This document shows positions 17,757-27,407 of a stretch of DNA of 64,000 nucleotides, piece by piece. Position 1 is the stretch's first letter. Every line of letters starts with the position of its first letter. The notes beneath the pieces were generated by a model. The model saw nothing but the letters and a program-made list of their open reading frames with translations. It was not told where the DNA came from and searched no databases. Where the stretch lies: assembly GCA_963813895.1 (NCBI GenBank), contig CAWFAS010000002.1:62001-126000 (forward strand), given 5' to 3'. This stretch comes from DASZWJ01 sp963813895 (lineage in GTDB: Bacteria > Pseudomonadota > Gammaproteobacteria > JAURND01). The position numbers were made by a program, and so were the translations under genes.

Positions 17757-18917
17757 TTAATCAGCCAACATCTGCTGTAAATCATCACGTAAATCACCTA
17801 CATCTTCAATTCCTACGGATATGCGGATGAAATTATCGGTAATGCCCATTTTTTCACGTTCGACTTTGGGAATAGACGCGTGGGTCATAATAGCCGGGTG
17901 CTCAATTAAGCTCTCAACACCGCCCAAGCTTTCCGCCAAGGTAAACAATTGACAGCGCGTCAGGCGATTTTTAGTCTGTTCCAAATCACCTTGCAATTCG
18001 ACACTCACCATGCCGCCAAACAATTGCATCTGGCGCTGAGCGAGGACGAATTGTGGATGGCTAGGTAAACCTGGATAATATACCTTGGCTACTTTGGGAT
18101 GCTGCTCCAACCAAGCGGCTAATTGCTGAGCATTCTCGGTATGGCGTTGCATACGCAGCGCTAATGTCTTCATGCCACGTAACACCAAAAAACTGTCGAA
18201 GGGACTGGCGATGCCTCCTGATGCATTCTGCAAAAAAGCTAATTGTTCCGCTAATGCGGGATCTGCTACGACTATAGCTCCGCCAATTATATCAGAATGA
18301 CCATTGATATATTTGGTGGTGGAATGCATAACAATATCAAACCCATACTCAAGGGGACGCTGCGCCAATGGCGTAGCAAAAGTATTATCAGCCACTGTCA
18401 AAACTGCATGTTTTTTTCCTAGGGCAGCGACAGCCTCTAAATCGACTAGCTTCAACAAGGGATTGCTGGGAGACTCAACCCAAATCATACGTGTATTAGG
18501 CAACATAGCAGCCTGCACCATGGCCATATCCGTAAAATCTACGAATGAAAATTGCAACCCAGCAGAACGACGACGAACATTTTCAAATAATCGATAAGTT
18601 CCTCCATAAACATTATCGATGACCAGGACATGGTCCCCCGGAGATAATAAATCTAGTAAAGTCGCTGTTGCCGCCATGCCTGAAGCAAATGCAAATCCGC
18701 GGGTACCTGACTCTAAATCTGCAATACAACGCTCAAAAGCAAAACGAGTGGGATTTTGGGTGCGTGAATATTCATATCCCTGATGTTCCCCGGGACTTCG
18801 TTGGGCATAAGTAGAAGTCGCATAGATGGGCATCATCACTGCGCCTGTTGACGGGTCGGGATGCTGGCCGGCATGGATAACCCGAGTGGCTGGTTTTTGT
18901 TGTGTAGCCGTTCTCAT
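17757..18917 (-). CDS. Cystathionine gamma-lyase/gamma-synthase family enzyme
   Basis: A PLP enzyme of the Cys/Met metabolism family with 386 residues. The cofactor lysine is Lys202 in MHSTTKYINGHSD, and SRTQNPTRFAFE and the VESPSNPLL loop are typical. The start at 18917 forms an ATGA overlap with the upstream cystathionine beta-synthase-like gene, so a longer reading from 18941 is not needed. Gamma-synthase, gamma-lyase and related enzymes cannot be told apart with certainty by eye. Pairing with a beta-synthase-like enzyme favours gamma-lyase, releasing cysteine from cystathionine in reverse transsulfuration. Confidence 0.9.
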   Translation of the reverse strand: MRTATQQKPATRVIHAGQHPDPSTGAVMMPIYATSTYAQRSPGEHQGYEYSRTQNPTRFAFERCIADLESGTRGFAFASGMAATATLLDLLSPGDHVLVIDNVYGGTYRLFENVRRRSAGLQFSFVDFTDMAMVQAAMLPNTRMIWVESPSNPLLKLVDLEAVAALGKKHAVLTVADNTFATPLAQRPLEYGFDIVMHSTTKYINGHSDIIGGAIVVADPALAEQLAFLQNASGGIASPFDSFLVLRGMKTLALRMQRHTENAQQLAAWLEQHPKVAKVYYPGLPSHPQFVLAQRQMQLFGGMVSVELQGDLEQTKNRLTRCQLFTLAESLGGVESLIEHPAIMTHASIPKVEREKMGITDNFIRISVGIEDVGDLRDDLQQMLAD

Positions 18918-19864
18918 AAAAAACCATGCTCCTGCATCCACTGATTATCCACAAATTTTGACATGTAATTGCGGATTGAATCCGGCAAAATGACCAAACA
19001 GCGTTGATCGGGACGTAATTTTTTCGCTACTTGTAACATAGCCCATACCGCTCCTCCCGAAGAACCGCCCACTAATAGACCTTCCTCACAAATCAAGCGT
19101 CGCGCCATTACAAAAGAATCCTTATCGTTAATTTTGATGTATTCATCTACCAGGCTGTTATCCAGCACTTTCGGTATAAAATCATAACCTATACCTTCTA
19201 CCAGATAAGGTTTCACATCAGTACCACCGCCTAAAATAGAGCCGATGGGATCCACACCAATAATTTTAATGTCGGGTTTTGCTTGTTTCAGTCGTTGGGC
19301 GAGACCTGTAATTGTGCCGCCAGTACCCGCACTGGCCACCAGCATATCTAATTTTCCATCCATATCATCGAGGATTTCTTGAGCAGTAAACTTGAAATGA
19401 GCACCAGGATTATCAGGATTGCTATATTGATCTAAAATCCGCGAATGTGGAATTTCTTGCTGCAGTCGTTTTGCCAGAGAAATGTGGCTCTCCGGCGCAT
19501 CCCAAGCTGCTTCGCTAGGAGTGCGGTAAATTTTTGCCCCCAATGCTTCTAATACTACCTGCTTCTCATGGCTCATTTTTTCCGGCATGGTAATAATAAC
19601 TTTATATCCTTTCACCGCTGCAGCCAATGCAATACCTATGCCCGTATTGCCGGATGTAGGTTCAATCAAGGTGTCACCTGGCCTGATTTCACCACGTTGC
19701 TCTGCCTGCTCTAGCATGTAATAACCAATGCGGTCTTTGACCGAACCTCCGGGATTTAAAAATTCACATTTGGCATATAATGCACAGGGTAAATTCGAGC
19801 CAATGTGATTTAACTTTACAATAGGAGTTTTTCCTATAGCTTGGAGTATATTATTAAATATCAT
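18914..19864 (-). CDS. Cystathionine beta-synthase/cysteine synthase family enzyme
   Basis: A fold-type II PLP enzyme of 316 residues. Lys43 in NPGGSVKDRIG binds PLP; PTSGNTGIGIALA is the substrate loop and GTGGTITG the phosphate-binding loop. The segment AAWDAPESH resembles cystathionine beta-synthases more than classical CysK. There is no C-terminal regulatory Bateman domain, as in bacterial MccA-type enzymes. It overlaps the next gene by ATGA, forming a two-gene unit that would convert homocysteine and serine to cysteine through cystathionine. O-acetylserine sulfhydrylase activity remains possible. Confidence 0.88.
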   Translation of the reverse strand: MIFNNILQAIGKTPIVKLNHIGSNLPCALYAKCEFLNPGGSVKDRIGYYMLEQAEQRGEIRPGDTLIEPTSGNTGIGIALAAAVKGYKVIITMPEKMSHEKQVVLEALGAKIYRTPSEAAWDAPESHISLAKRLQQEIPHSRILDQYSNPDNPGAHFKFTAQEILDDMDGKLDMLVASAGTGGTITGLAQRLKQAKPDIKIIGVDPIGSILGGGTDVKPYLVEGIGYDFIPKVLDNSLVDEYIKINDKDSFVMARRLICEEGLLVGGSSGGAVWAMLQVAKKLRPDQRCLVILPDSIRNYMSKFVDNQWMQEHGFL

Positions 19865-19990
19865 ATCGGAGTGTTCCTATGGTTATAGCCCAGCATGAGG
19901 TTACCATCGACGTGGAAATTTATACAGTATAAACTCGCACTCTCTAGCCACACTGTTATCCTGATCGTCTCTGTCGTCTGGAGCGTCTCT

Positions 19991-20063
19991 GTCATCCTGA
20001 GCGTAGCGAAGGCTCCCCATCTGGTGGCACCTCATGGAGATCCTTCGCTACGCTCAGGATGAC
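19991..20063. repeat. Dispersed palindromic repeat (full copy)
   Basis: Arms 19991-20012 and 20042-20063 are perfect 22-bp reverse complements (GTCATCCTGAGCGTAGCGAA...) with a 29-bp spacer. It lies between the divergent cystathionine operon and apt, ending 25 bases before the apt start. It belongs to the same family as 9860-9942. An ATG inside its right arm creates a spurious upstream start for apt. Confidence 0.85.
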
Positions 20064-20088
20064 AGAAAGAAACCCAAGGAACTCACAC

Positions 20089-20628
20089 ATGAAACCATCT
20101 ACTACAAATAATACCGATTATATACAACAGCTCATCAGGGAGGTCCCGGATTATCCTAAACCCGGGATTTTGTTTTATGATATTACCCCTTTGCTAAGAG
20201 ATGTTACTGGATTACAGGTGGCTACAGAGGCTCTGATCAAGCCTTTTTTGAATAGTGATATAGACTTGGTAATTGGCATGGAAGCGCGTGGTTTTATTTT
20301 CGGCGCTTTGGCGGCTCATCAACTCCAAAAAGGTTTTATCCCCATACGTAAACCGAATAAATTACCTGCAAAAGTCAATCGAACCTCTTACTCATTAGAA
20401 TATGGAGAAGCAAGCCTGGAAATTCATCAAGATGCCATAAGTCCCGGCAATCGCGTATTGATTGTAGATGATTTATTGGCGACTGGTGGCACCGCGCAAG
20501 CCACGATAGAATTGATAGAGGCCTTAGGAGGCGAAGTGGTGGCACTGACTTTTCTAATTGAATTGCAAGCGTTAATGGCTAGAGAAAAATTAAGCGAATA
20601 TGTACTACACTCAGTATTAAAATATTAA
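20089..20628 (+). CDS. apt: Adenine phosphoribosyltransferase
   Basis: Apt salvages adenine to AMP using PRPP. The protein is 179 residues, near the family norm. Signatures are the N-terminal VPDYPKPGILFYDITPLL, EARGFIFG, RKPNKLPAKV and the PRPP-binding VLIVDDLLATGGTAQA. The start at 20089 has AAGGA 8 bases upstream; an ATG at 20059 lies inside a palindromic repeat and is rejected. The stop overlaps the integrase-like gene start in a TAATG arrangement. Confidence 0.96.
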   Translation: MKPSTTNNTDYIQQLIREVPDYPKPGILFYDITPLLRDVTGLQVATEALIKPFLNSDIDLVIGMEARGFIFGALAAHQLQKGFIPIRKPNKLPAKVNRTSYSLEYGEASLEIHQDAISPGNRVLIVDDLLATGGTAQATIELIEALGGEVVALTFLIELQALMAREKLSEYVLHSVLKY

Positions 20629-21881
20629 TGACGGCCTTGGGTATGCCATTAAAATCCAAAATGAAACAAGCGCCGACTCCACTGTTTGATACTCTAGAAC
20701 ATCTCAATAATTTTTTGGACTATCCAGTGGAGCATTTGCCTTGCGCAAGTCAGGATTATTTCCAGGCCGCACAATTTTTACGTTCTTATCGTGGGAGTGA
20801 GGCGACTTTCTCTTCTTACCGCCGCGAAGTTGAACGACTGATACAGTGGAGTTGGTGGGTAGCTGGAAAAACTTTACGAGAGATCAAGCGTAATGATGTA
20901 GAAAGCTTTGTAGAATTCTGTCAAAAACCACCCGCTGCTTGGATTGGCGTTAAAAATGCGCCACGTTTTATAGAAAAAGATGGTACCCGTATTTGTAATC
21001 CTGAGTGGCGTCCTTTCGTTGCTACAATAGATAAAGTTGCACATAGCCGCGGTGAGATGCCAGATCCTAAAAAATATAACCTGTCACAGAAAGCACTCCA
21101 GGCCATTTTCGCTATTCTGGGGAGTTTCTATAGTTATCTTTTGCAGGAAGAATACGTTGAGCACAATCCAGTGGCACAAATTCGTCAAAAAAGTAAATTT
21201 CTGCGCAAATATCAAACCACACCGATTATAAGGCGCTTAGGTGAAACTCAATGGTTTTATGTGATTGAAACTGCAGAACAAATGGCAACCCAAGAACCGC
21301 AGCAACATGCGCGCACATTGTTTATGATGAATGCGCTTTATGGCATGTATCTGCGTATTTCCGAGCTAGCAGCCAGCAAACGCTGGGAACCACAAATGGG
21401 TCATTTTCAAAAAGATCGCGACGGTCACTGGTGGTTCACAACAGTTGGTAAGGGCAATAAGCAGCGTATCATTACGGTTAGCGATGCTATGTTGGCTGCC
21501 TTGAGACGTTACCGACAAAGTTTAGGTCTGACGCCACTTCCCTATCCCGGAGAGACAACACCATTACTGCCCAAAATACGGGGTCAAGGGCCCATTAATA
21601 GCACGCGCCAGATTCGCTCAATCGTGCAATCCTGTTTTGATGCCTCCATCTCTCGCTTAATCAGCGACGGTTTTGCAGAAGAAGCCGAACAATTGAAAGC
21701 AGCTACTGTGCATTGGTTGCGTCACACCGGCATTTCGGATGATGTTCAACATCGTCCGCGCGAACATGTTCGGGATGATGCAGGGCATGGGTCCAGTGCG
21801 ATTACTGATAAATATATTGATATCGAGCTACGTGCTCGGCATGCTTCGGGTAGGAAGAAAAAAATTAAGCCGGAGGAGTAG
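20628..21881 (+). CDS. Tyrosine recombinase/phage-integrase family protein
   Basis: A 417-residue site-specific recombinase. The N-terminal part has a SAM-like DNA-binding domain (SYRGSEATFSSYRREVERLIQW). The catalytic set is complete: Arg in MYLRISELAAS, Lys in VGKGNKQRIITV, HWLRHT, the second His in DAGHGSSAITDKYID, and the Tyr in that last motif. It starts within the apt stop (TAATG), so it is translated with apt. No prophage genes, att repeats or excisionase are nearby, which argues for a resident chromosomal recombinase rather than a recent element. Confidence 0.88.
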   Translation: MTALGMPLKSKMKQAPTPLFDTLEHLNNFLDYPVEHLPCASQDYFQAAQFLRSYRGSEATFSSYRREVERLIQWSWWVAGKTLREIKRNDVESFVEFCQKPPAAWIGVKNAPRFIEKDGTRICNPEWRPFVATIDKVAHSRGEMPDPKKYNLSQKALQAIFAILGSFYSYLLQEEYVEHNPVAQIRQKSKFLRKYQTTPIIRRLGETQWFYVIETAEQMATQEPQQHARTLFMMNALYGMYLRISELAASKRWEPQMGHFQKDRDGHWWFTTVGKGNKQRIITVSDAMLAALRRYRQSLGLTPLPYPGETTPLLPKIRGQGPINSTRQIRSIVQSCFDASISRLISDGFAEEAEQLKAATVHWLRHTGISDDVQHRPREHVRDDAGHGSSAITDKYIDIELRARHASGRKKKIKPEE

Positions 21882-21984
21882 GAGTTTCGTCTTCTTGGTG
21901 AGGCGCTTTTGAATTATTCAACAAAGCCCCCATCAGGAGAGAGGGATCATAGAGCTTCCCAGAGACTGGAGAGCAAGAAACCAC

Positions 21985-23067
21985 TCAACCATTACGCTGA
22001 ACAAAATCCTTCATAAAGGTAATTAAAGCATCCACCCCAGCTTCTGGCATTGGATTATAAATACTGGCACGCATTCCACCCACCAATTTATGGCCTTTTA
22101 GGCCTTCCAACCCAGCAGAACGCGCCTCCTGTAAAAATAAGGCATTCAGATTTTCATTGGCCAGGCGGAATACAACGTTCATGCGTGAACGGTAATGCTT
22201 CTCTATCGGATTTGTATAAAAATCATTGCTATCAATATATTGATATAATTTTTCAGATTTGCGTTTATTGACCTTTTCTATAGCAGCAACTCCTCCTTGC
22301 TGCTTTAACCATTTAAATACCAGGCCAATCATGTACCAGGTAAATGTTGGAGGGGTGTTATAAATGGAGTGCGCGTCTGCATGTACTTTGTAATTGAACA
22401 TAGTCGGTGTAATAGGTGATGCTCCGCCCAACAAATCTTCGCGCACAATGACCAGGGTAAGCCCTGCTGGGCCAGCGTTTTTTTGTGCTGAAGCATAAAT
22501 AAGGCCGAAACGAGAGACATCAAAGACGCGCGATAAAATATTAGATGACATATCAGCTACTAAGGGGACCTCAGGCGCTTTAGGGATATTACTAAATTCC
22601 AGGCCATTAACCGTTTCATTATCCGCATAATGAAAATAAGCTGCCTTTGGATCACAACGCCATTCAGACTCAGCCGGGATAGTGGTAGCATTTTGTGCGG
22701 CATTGCTGGCAACAACATTTACATTACAGTAACGCGATGCTTCAGTCAGAGCCATTTTTGACCAAATACCCGTTTCAATATAATCGGCACTGGTTTTGCC
22801 CCATAACAAATTTAATGGCACCATTGAAAATTGACTGCGTGCCCCACCCTGCAAGAACAAAACTTTATAATTAGATGGGATAGCTAGTAGTTCGCGAAAA
22901 TCAGCTTCAGCAGCTTCCGCCATTTTTAAGAATGCAGGATCATGATGGCTTATTTCTAAGACAGATAAGCCGAGTCCTTGCCAATCGAGCAATTCGGCCT
23001 GCGCTTGTTTTAGTACTTCTTCTGGTAAACCGGCGGGACCTGGGTTGAAATTGTAAACTCGAGGCAT
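21985..23067 (-). CDS. serC: Phosphoserine aminotransferase
   Basis: SerC transfers an amino group from glutamate to 3-phosphohydroxypyruvate in serine synthesis and acts also in pyridoxal phosphate synthesis. It has 360 residues, the usual length. The N-terminal FNPGPAGLPEEVL, FLQGGARSQFSMVPLNLL and the PLP lysine near residue 196 in ASAQKNAGPAG are clear. The C-terminal VGGMRASIYNP motif is intact. It lies 59 bp downstream of gyrA on the same strand, the gyrA-serC order found in many gammaproteobacteria. Confidence 0.97.
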   Translation of the reverse strand: MPRVYNFNPGPAGLPEEVLKQAQAELLDWQGLGLSVLEISHHDPAFLKMAEAAEADFRELLAIPSNYKVLFLQGGARSQFSMVPLNLLWGKTSADYIETGIWSKMALTEASRYCNVNVVASNAAQNATTIPAESEWRCDPKAAYFHYADNETVNGLEFSNIPKAPEVPLVADMSSNILSRVFDVSRFGLIYASAQKNAGPAGLTLVIVREDLLGGASPITPTMFNYKVHADAHSIYNTPPTFTWYMIGLVFKWLKQQGGVAAIEKVNKRKSEKLYQYIDSNDFYTNPIEKHYRSRMNVVFRLANENLNALFLQEARSAGLEGLKGHKLVGGMRASIYNPMPEAGVDALITFMKDFVQRNG

Positions 23068-23126
23068 TCGTAACTCCTTGTGTTTAAGTAATAATGTTTT
23101 CTAAATTTAGTCGATTATGCGGGCTT

Positions 23127-25664
23127 TCAGTCCGTCTGCACATCAACGATACGTTCAATACCTACCAAATGTTCGGCTTCATTCATATGAATGAGTTTAA
23201 CGCCCTGGGCGCTTCTGCCTACCAAAGAAATCTCATCTACACGAGTTCGCACCAGACGGCCCTGGTCACTGATCAACATTAACTCATCTCCATCAGCAAC
23301 TTCCAGCGCTCCCACTACTTCCCCATTGCGTTCATTGACGCGTATAGAAATAACACCCTGCGCACCACGCGCAGATTGGCGGTATTCCTCAATGGAGGTA
23401 CGTTTACCAAAACCATTAGAGGTAGCAGTTAAAATAGTACCTTCCGCTCTGGCAACGATCATGGCAATGACACGTTGGCTTGATTTGAGACGAATGCCAC
23501 GTACCCCGCGTGTTTTGCGACCCATGGCGCGGAGGTTTGATTCATGGAAGCGTACTACCTTGCCGGCATCGCTAAACAGCATAATTTCACGTTGACCATC
23601 CGTTATATCTACGCCGACCAGCTCATCGCCTTCTTCGAGTACTACAGCAATAATCCCATCGTTGCGTGGGCGGGAAAAATCAGTCAGGGAGACTTTTTTG
23701 ATAGTTCCACGCGCTGTGGCCATCACGACATATTGATCTTGGGTATACTCGCGCAAGCTCAGTAAGGCGCTAATGCGTTCTCCTTCCGCTAATGGCAATA
23801 GATTGACTAAGGGTCGACCACGCGAGAGTCGACTTGCTTGAGGCAATAAATAAGTTTTTATCCAGTAGACCTTGCCACGGTTAGAAAAACACAATAAGGT
23901 GTCATGGGTGCTAGCGACGATGAGGTGTTCAATAAAATCTTCCTCTTTCATTGCCGTAGCTGATTTACCTTTGCCACCACGCCGTTGTGCCTGGTAATCA
24001 GTAATGGGTTGGGTTTTAGCATAGCCGCCATGAGAGACGGTGACTACTACCGCTTCTTCCGGAATCAGATCCTCCATGGTGAAATCTTCTTCACTATCGA
24101 GTATCTGGGTGCGACGAATGTCGCCGAACTGTTGTTTCACCTCAAGTAATTCTGCACGTATCACCTGCAATAAGCGATCTGGATTACTCAGAATTTCCAG
24201 CAAATCATATATTAAGCGCAATAAATCCTGATATTCCTGATAAATTTTATCTTTTTCCAGACTAGTCAAGCGATGCAGTCTTAAATCTAAGATGGCTTGT
24301 GCTTGGGCTGGCGATAAGCGATAACCGGCAGTTGCGAGTCCATATTCCGGCGGCAAGTCTTCCGGACGAGAAATTCTGCTGCCATTCTGCTCTAATAAAT
24401 CCACCACTAACCCGGGAGCCCATACCTCACTCAGCAGCTTTTCTTTAGCTTCCTGAGGGTTGGCTGAAGCCTTGATTAAAGCAATCAGGCGGTCGATATT
24501 AGCCAGGGCTACGGCCATACCTTCTAACAAATGCGCACGCTCCCGTGCTTTGCGCAGATCGTAAATCGTGCGGCGAGTCACTACTTCGCGACGATGGGCA
24601 ATAAAGGCTTCCAGCAATTCTTTAAGATTCATTACCCGTGGCTGACCGTGGTCTAAAGCCACCATATTGATACCAAATGTCACTTGCAGCTGGGTTTGTA
24701 AATATAGGTTATTCAGCAATACCTCAACATTTTCACCACGACGCGCTTCGATGACGACACGCATACCTTCCCGGTCAGATTCATCACGTATAGCTGTAAT
24801 GCCTTCTATTTTTTTGTCTTTTACCAATTCACCGATTTTTTCTAATAACCTGGCTTTATTGACCTGGTAAGGTAATTCATTAATGATAATAGCTTGTCGA
24901 CCCGTTGTTTCGTGGGTTTCTATAGTGGTCTTTCCGCGCAATAAAACGCGACCACGACCTGTTCGGTAGGCCTGTAAAATACCCGCTCTGCCATTGATAA
25001 TACCGGCGGTGGGAAAGTCAGGTCCGGGCATGTAAGCCATTAGTTCTTCAATGGTGACTTCTTTGTTATCCAATAGGGCAATACAGGCATCGACCGTCTC
25101 GATCAAGTTGTGAGGAGGAATGTTGGTCGCCATACCCACGGCAATACCAGAGGAACCATTGACCAGCAGATTAGGCAGGCGTGTTGGCAACACGGTGGGC
25201 ACTTGCTCGGTTTCATCATAGTTAAGAACAAAATCGACTGTTTCTTTTTCTAAATCTGCTAGCAATGCATGCGCCAACTTCGACATACGGATTTCGGTAT
25301 AACGCATCGCTGCAGGGGCATCACCATCCACAGAACCAAAGTTACCCTGCCCATCAATCAGGAGATAACGCAAGGAAAAGGGCTGGGCCATACGCACAAT
25401 AGTGTCATACACAGCGCTATCACCATGTGGATGATATTTACCAATCACGTCGCCAACGATACGTGCAGATTTTTTGTAAGGCTTATTCCAGTCGTTACCT
25501 AATTGTTGCATAGCATAAAGCACACGGCGGTGAACAGGTTTGAGACCATCACGGGCATCTGGCAAGGCGCGTCCTACGATAACGCTCATAGCATAATCTA
25601 GATAGGATTGCTTCATTTCTTGTTCGATGGATACGCGGGTGATTTCTTTGGAGTGAGATAACAT
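23127..25664 (-). CDS. gyrA: DNA gyrase subunit A
   Basis: GyrA carries the breakage-reunion activity of gyrase, which introduces negative supercoils with GyrB. The 845 residues include the catalytic Tyr122 in AAMRYTEIRMS and the GyrA box QRRGGKGK, which distinguishes it from ParC. C-terminal beta-pinwheel repeats (ATARGTIKKVSLTDF, SDAGKVVRFHES, MLISDQGRLVRT) follow. Positions equivalent to E. coli Ser83 and Asp87 are Ser and Asp, the quinolone-susceptible residues. Start MLSHSKEITRVSIEQEM is standard. The 360 bp upstream would hold its promoter. Confidence 0.98.
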   Translation of the reverse strand: MLSHSKEITRVSIEQEMKQSYLDYAMSVIVGRALPDARDGLKPVHRRVLYAMQQLGNDWNKPYKKSARIVGDVIGKYHPHGDSAVYDTIVRMAQPFSLRYLLIDGQGNFGSVDGDAPAAMRYTEIRMSKLAHALLADLEKETVDFVLNYDETEQVPTVLPTRLPNLLVNGSSGIAVGMATNIPPHNLIETVDACIALLDNKEVTIEELMAYMPGPDFPTAGIINGRAGILQAYRTGRGRVLLRGKTTIETHETTGRQAIIINELPYQVNKARLLEKIGELVKDKKIEGITAIRDESDREGMRVVIEARRGENVEVLLNNLYLQTQLQVTFGINMVALDHGQPRVMNLKELLEAFIAHRREVVTRRTIYDLRKARERAHLLEGMAVALANIDRLIALIKASANPQEAKEKLLSEVWAPGLVVDLLEQNGSRISRPEDLPPEYGLATAGYRLSPAQAQAILDLRLHRLTSLEKDKIYQEYQDLLRLIYDLLEILSNPDRLLQVIRAELLEVKQQFGDIRRTQILDSEEDFTMEDLIPEEAVVVTVSHGGYAKTQPITDYQAQRRGGKGKSATAMKEEDFIEHLIVASTHDTLLCFSNRGKVYWIKTYLLPQASRLSRGRPLVNLLPLAEGERISALLSLREYTQDQYVVMATARGTIKKVSLTDFSRPRNDGIIAVVLEEGDELVGVDITDGQREIMLFSDAGKVVRFHESNLRAMGRKTRGVRGIRLKSSQRVIAMIVARAEGTILTATSNGFGKRTSIEEYRQSARGAQGVISIRVNERNGEVVGALEVADGDELMLISDQGRLVRTRVDEISLVGRSAQGVKLIHMNEAEHLVGIERIVDVQTD

Positions 25665-26025
25665 GTAGCAGCCTATTTTGCTTTAACAACTAAGGAAGGA
25701 TGAGTTTAAAAATAGTAGCATAATCAACAAGATATTATACCATAATTGTAAATAATCGGTAAACACATTTGCTGCGTTTCGTCAGTGGATAAGGCCTTAC
25801 ACAATAAGCATAAACGTTGATTGTGCGACTTTTATAATGTAGCGAAACTCATAGTACAATCGTATTTAGGGTTCTCAACATCGCTAACCAAAGAACAATC
25901 TATGATACAATAAAAAATTTAGCATTTTGCGTATAACCCTCTTGTCTTGAAGAAAGTAAGATGAGCCTTAGTGTAGATAACCTAGCCCTTTTTTAGAAAA
26001 ATCTCTATTAATCATAGGATTTAAA
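25665..26025. other. AT-rich divergent intergenic region
   Basis: This 361-bp region lies between divergent gyrA and the GtrB-like gene and must contain both promoters. A TATAAT at 25833-25838 is the best -10 match on the plus strand, but no well-spaced -35 accompanies it. No repeat, hairpin or ORF worth listing is visible. Confidence 0.5.
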
Positions 26026-27006
26026 ATGACTATTAATAAAAATTCTAGCATTCCGCTAACTGGTCAAATAATAAGCTTAATTGTGCCATTGTACAATGAA
26101 GCAGACAATATCGAGGCTCTCTTTGAGCGCTTGAACGCTGTAATGGCTACATTGCCACAATATACTTGGGAAATACTCTGCATAAATGATGGCAGCATAG
26201 ACCAAACTCTGGTAAAGTTAATTCATTTGCGAGAGAAAGACAATAGAGTACAAGTAATTGATCTTTCAAGAAATTTCGGTAAAGAAGCGGCAATGACCGC
26301 AGGCTTGGATCTCGCCTCCGGCGATGCCATAATACCAGTCGATGCCGACTTACAAGACCCGCCAGAATTAATCCCAGAATTGATTAAAAAATGGGAAGAA
26401 GGTTACGATGTAGTGAATGCAGCGCGCAGAGCTCGTGAAGGCGAAAGCTGGCTCAAAAAAGCAACTGCCCACCTGTTTTATCGTTCAATTAATAAAATGA
26501 GCAAAACTAAAATCCCCCCAGATACAGGTGATTTTCGTCTGCTTTCTAGGCCGGTAGTGGATGCGCTGCAACAGATCCCAGAGCGGCGCCGTTTTATGAA
26601 GGGCTTATTCGCCTGGGTTGGTTTTAAGACGACCACTATTTTTTTTGACAGACCCCCCAGACATGCGGGCAAAACCTCATGGAATTACTGGAAATTATGG
26701 AATTTTGCACTAGAAGGAATCACTTCTTTTAGCCAGATTCCATTGCAATTTGCATCGTATTTGGGGTTGCTGGTTGCTTTGAGCAGCTTAGTTTATGGTA
26801 TTTATTTTTTTATACGCACTTTAGTGTATGGCAATCCTATTCCTGGGTATCCTTCCCTAATGGTAAGCGTTTTGTTTCTAGGTGGCATACAATTAATAGC
26901 TTTAGGGGTTATTGGGGAGTATTTAGGGCGCGTATACGATGAAAGCAAACAAAGACCTATTTATATCGTTCGTAAAAAATGGACCAATAGACCCGATGTT
27001 TCTTAG
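26026..27006 (+). CDS. GtrB-like polyprenyl-phosphate glycosyltransferase
   Basis: A 326-residue family 2 glycosyltransferase with two C-terminal membrane segments. The nucleotide-binding NDGS, the DADLQDPPELI metal site and RRRFMKGLFAWVGF are characteristic of GtrB/ArnC/DPM1-type enzymes. These move a sugar from its nucleotide onto undecaprenyl phosphate on the inner face of the membrane. The next gene encodes GtrA, the usual partner that helps flip the product. Such modules decorate O-antigen or teichoic-acid chains. A third, serotype-specific transferase would be expected; the DUF6056-like proteins downstream are candidates. Confidence 0.92.
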   Translation: MTINKNSSIPLTGQIISLIVPLYNEADNIEALFERLNAVMATLPQYTWEILCINDGSIDQTLVKLIHLREKDNRVQVIDLSRNFGKEAAMTAGLDLASGDAIIPVDADLQDPPELIPELIKKWEEGYDVVNAARRAREGESWLKKATAHLFYRSINKMSKTKIPPDTGDFRLLSRPVVDALQQIPERRRFMKGLFAWVGFKTTTIFFDRPPRHAGKTSWNYWKLWNFALEGITSFSQIPLQFASYLGLLVALSSLVYGIYFFIRTLVYGNPIPGYPSLMVSVLFLGGIQLIALGVIGEYLGRVYDESKQRPIYIVRKKWTNRPDVS

Positions 27007-27358
27007 ATATGTGATGGTTGGGATCATCAATACCATCATAGGTTTGGGCACAACCCTCACTGCATTCCATATTTTAAAAATAAATTACTCTCTGGCTTAT
27101 CTTATTGGCACTCTAATGGGAGTTGTCTGCAGTTTTGTATTAAATAAATATTTTACCTTCAAAAGCACCCGTAATTGGCGGTTCGAAGCGTTTAAATTTT
27201 TTATAGTGTTTATAATTGCCTATCTGGTCAGTAATGCTTGCTTGATAGCAGTTGTGGAGCTACTCAAGATGCCTCATGATATAGGTTTTTTATGTAGCAT
27301 GGTATGTTATACCTTGATCAGTTATATCTTAAGCAGAAAAGTAGTATTTAAAGCTTGA
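26996..27358 (+). CDS. GtrA-family flippase-like membrane protein
   Basis: A 120-residue protein with four membrane segments: RYVMVGIINTIIGLG, then SLAYLIGTLMGVVCSFVLNKYFTFKS, a third and a fourth. NKYFTF is the family hallmark. GtrA proteins are thought to translocate polyprenyl-linked sugars. I prefer the ATG at 26996, an 11-bp overlap with the gtrB-like gene, because the protein then begins just before the first membrane segment. An ATG at 26939 would add 19 residues read in another frame of GtrB's conserved tail. Confidence 0.85.
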   Translation: MFLRYVMVGIINTIIGLGTTLTAFHILKINYSLAYLIGTLMGVVCSFVLNKYFTFKSTRNWRFEAFKFFIVFIIAYLVSNACLIAVVELLKMPHDIGFLCSMVCYTLISYILSRKVVFKA

Positions 27359-27407
27359 GCTCTCTTGTTTTAAATAATTATGAAAATTCTTTATATATAA
27401 GGACCCC

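Noticed and set aside
20089..21881. Possible prophage or integrative element at the recombinase gene
   Set aside because: No phage genes, tRNA target or flanking direct repeats were found; neighbours are housekeeping genes.
25817..25838. Sigma70 promoter with TATAAT at 25833
   Set aside because: The only TTGATT-like -35 candidate is 10 bp away instead of about 17, so the promoter call is not supportable.
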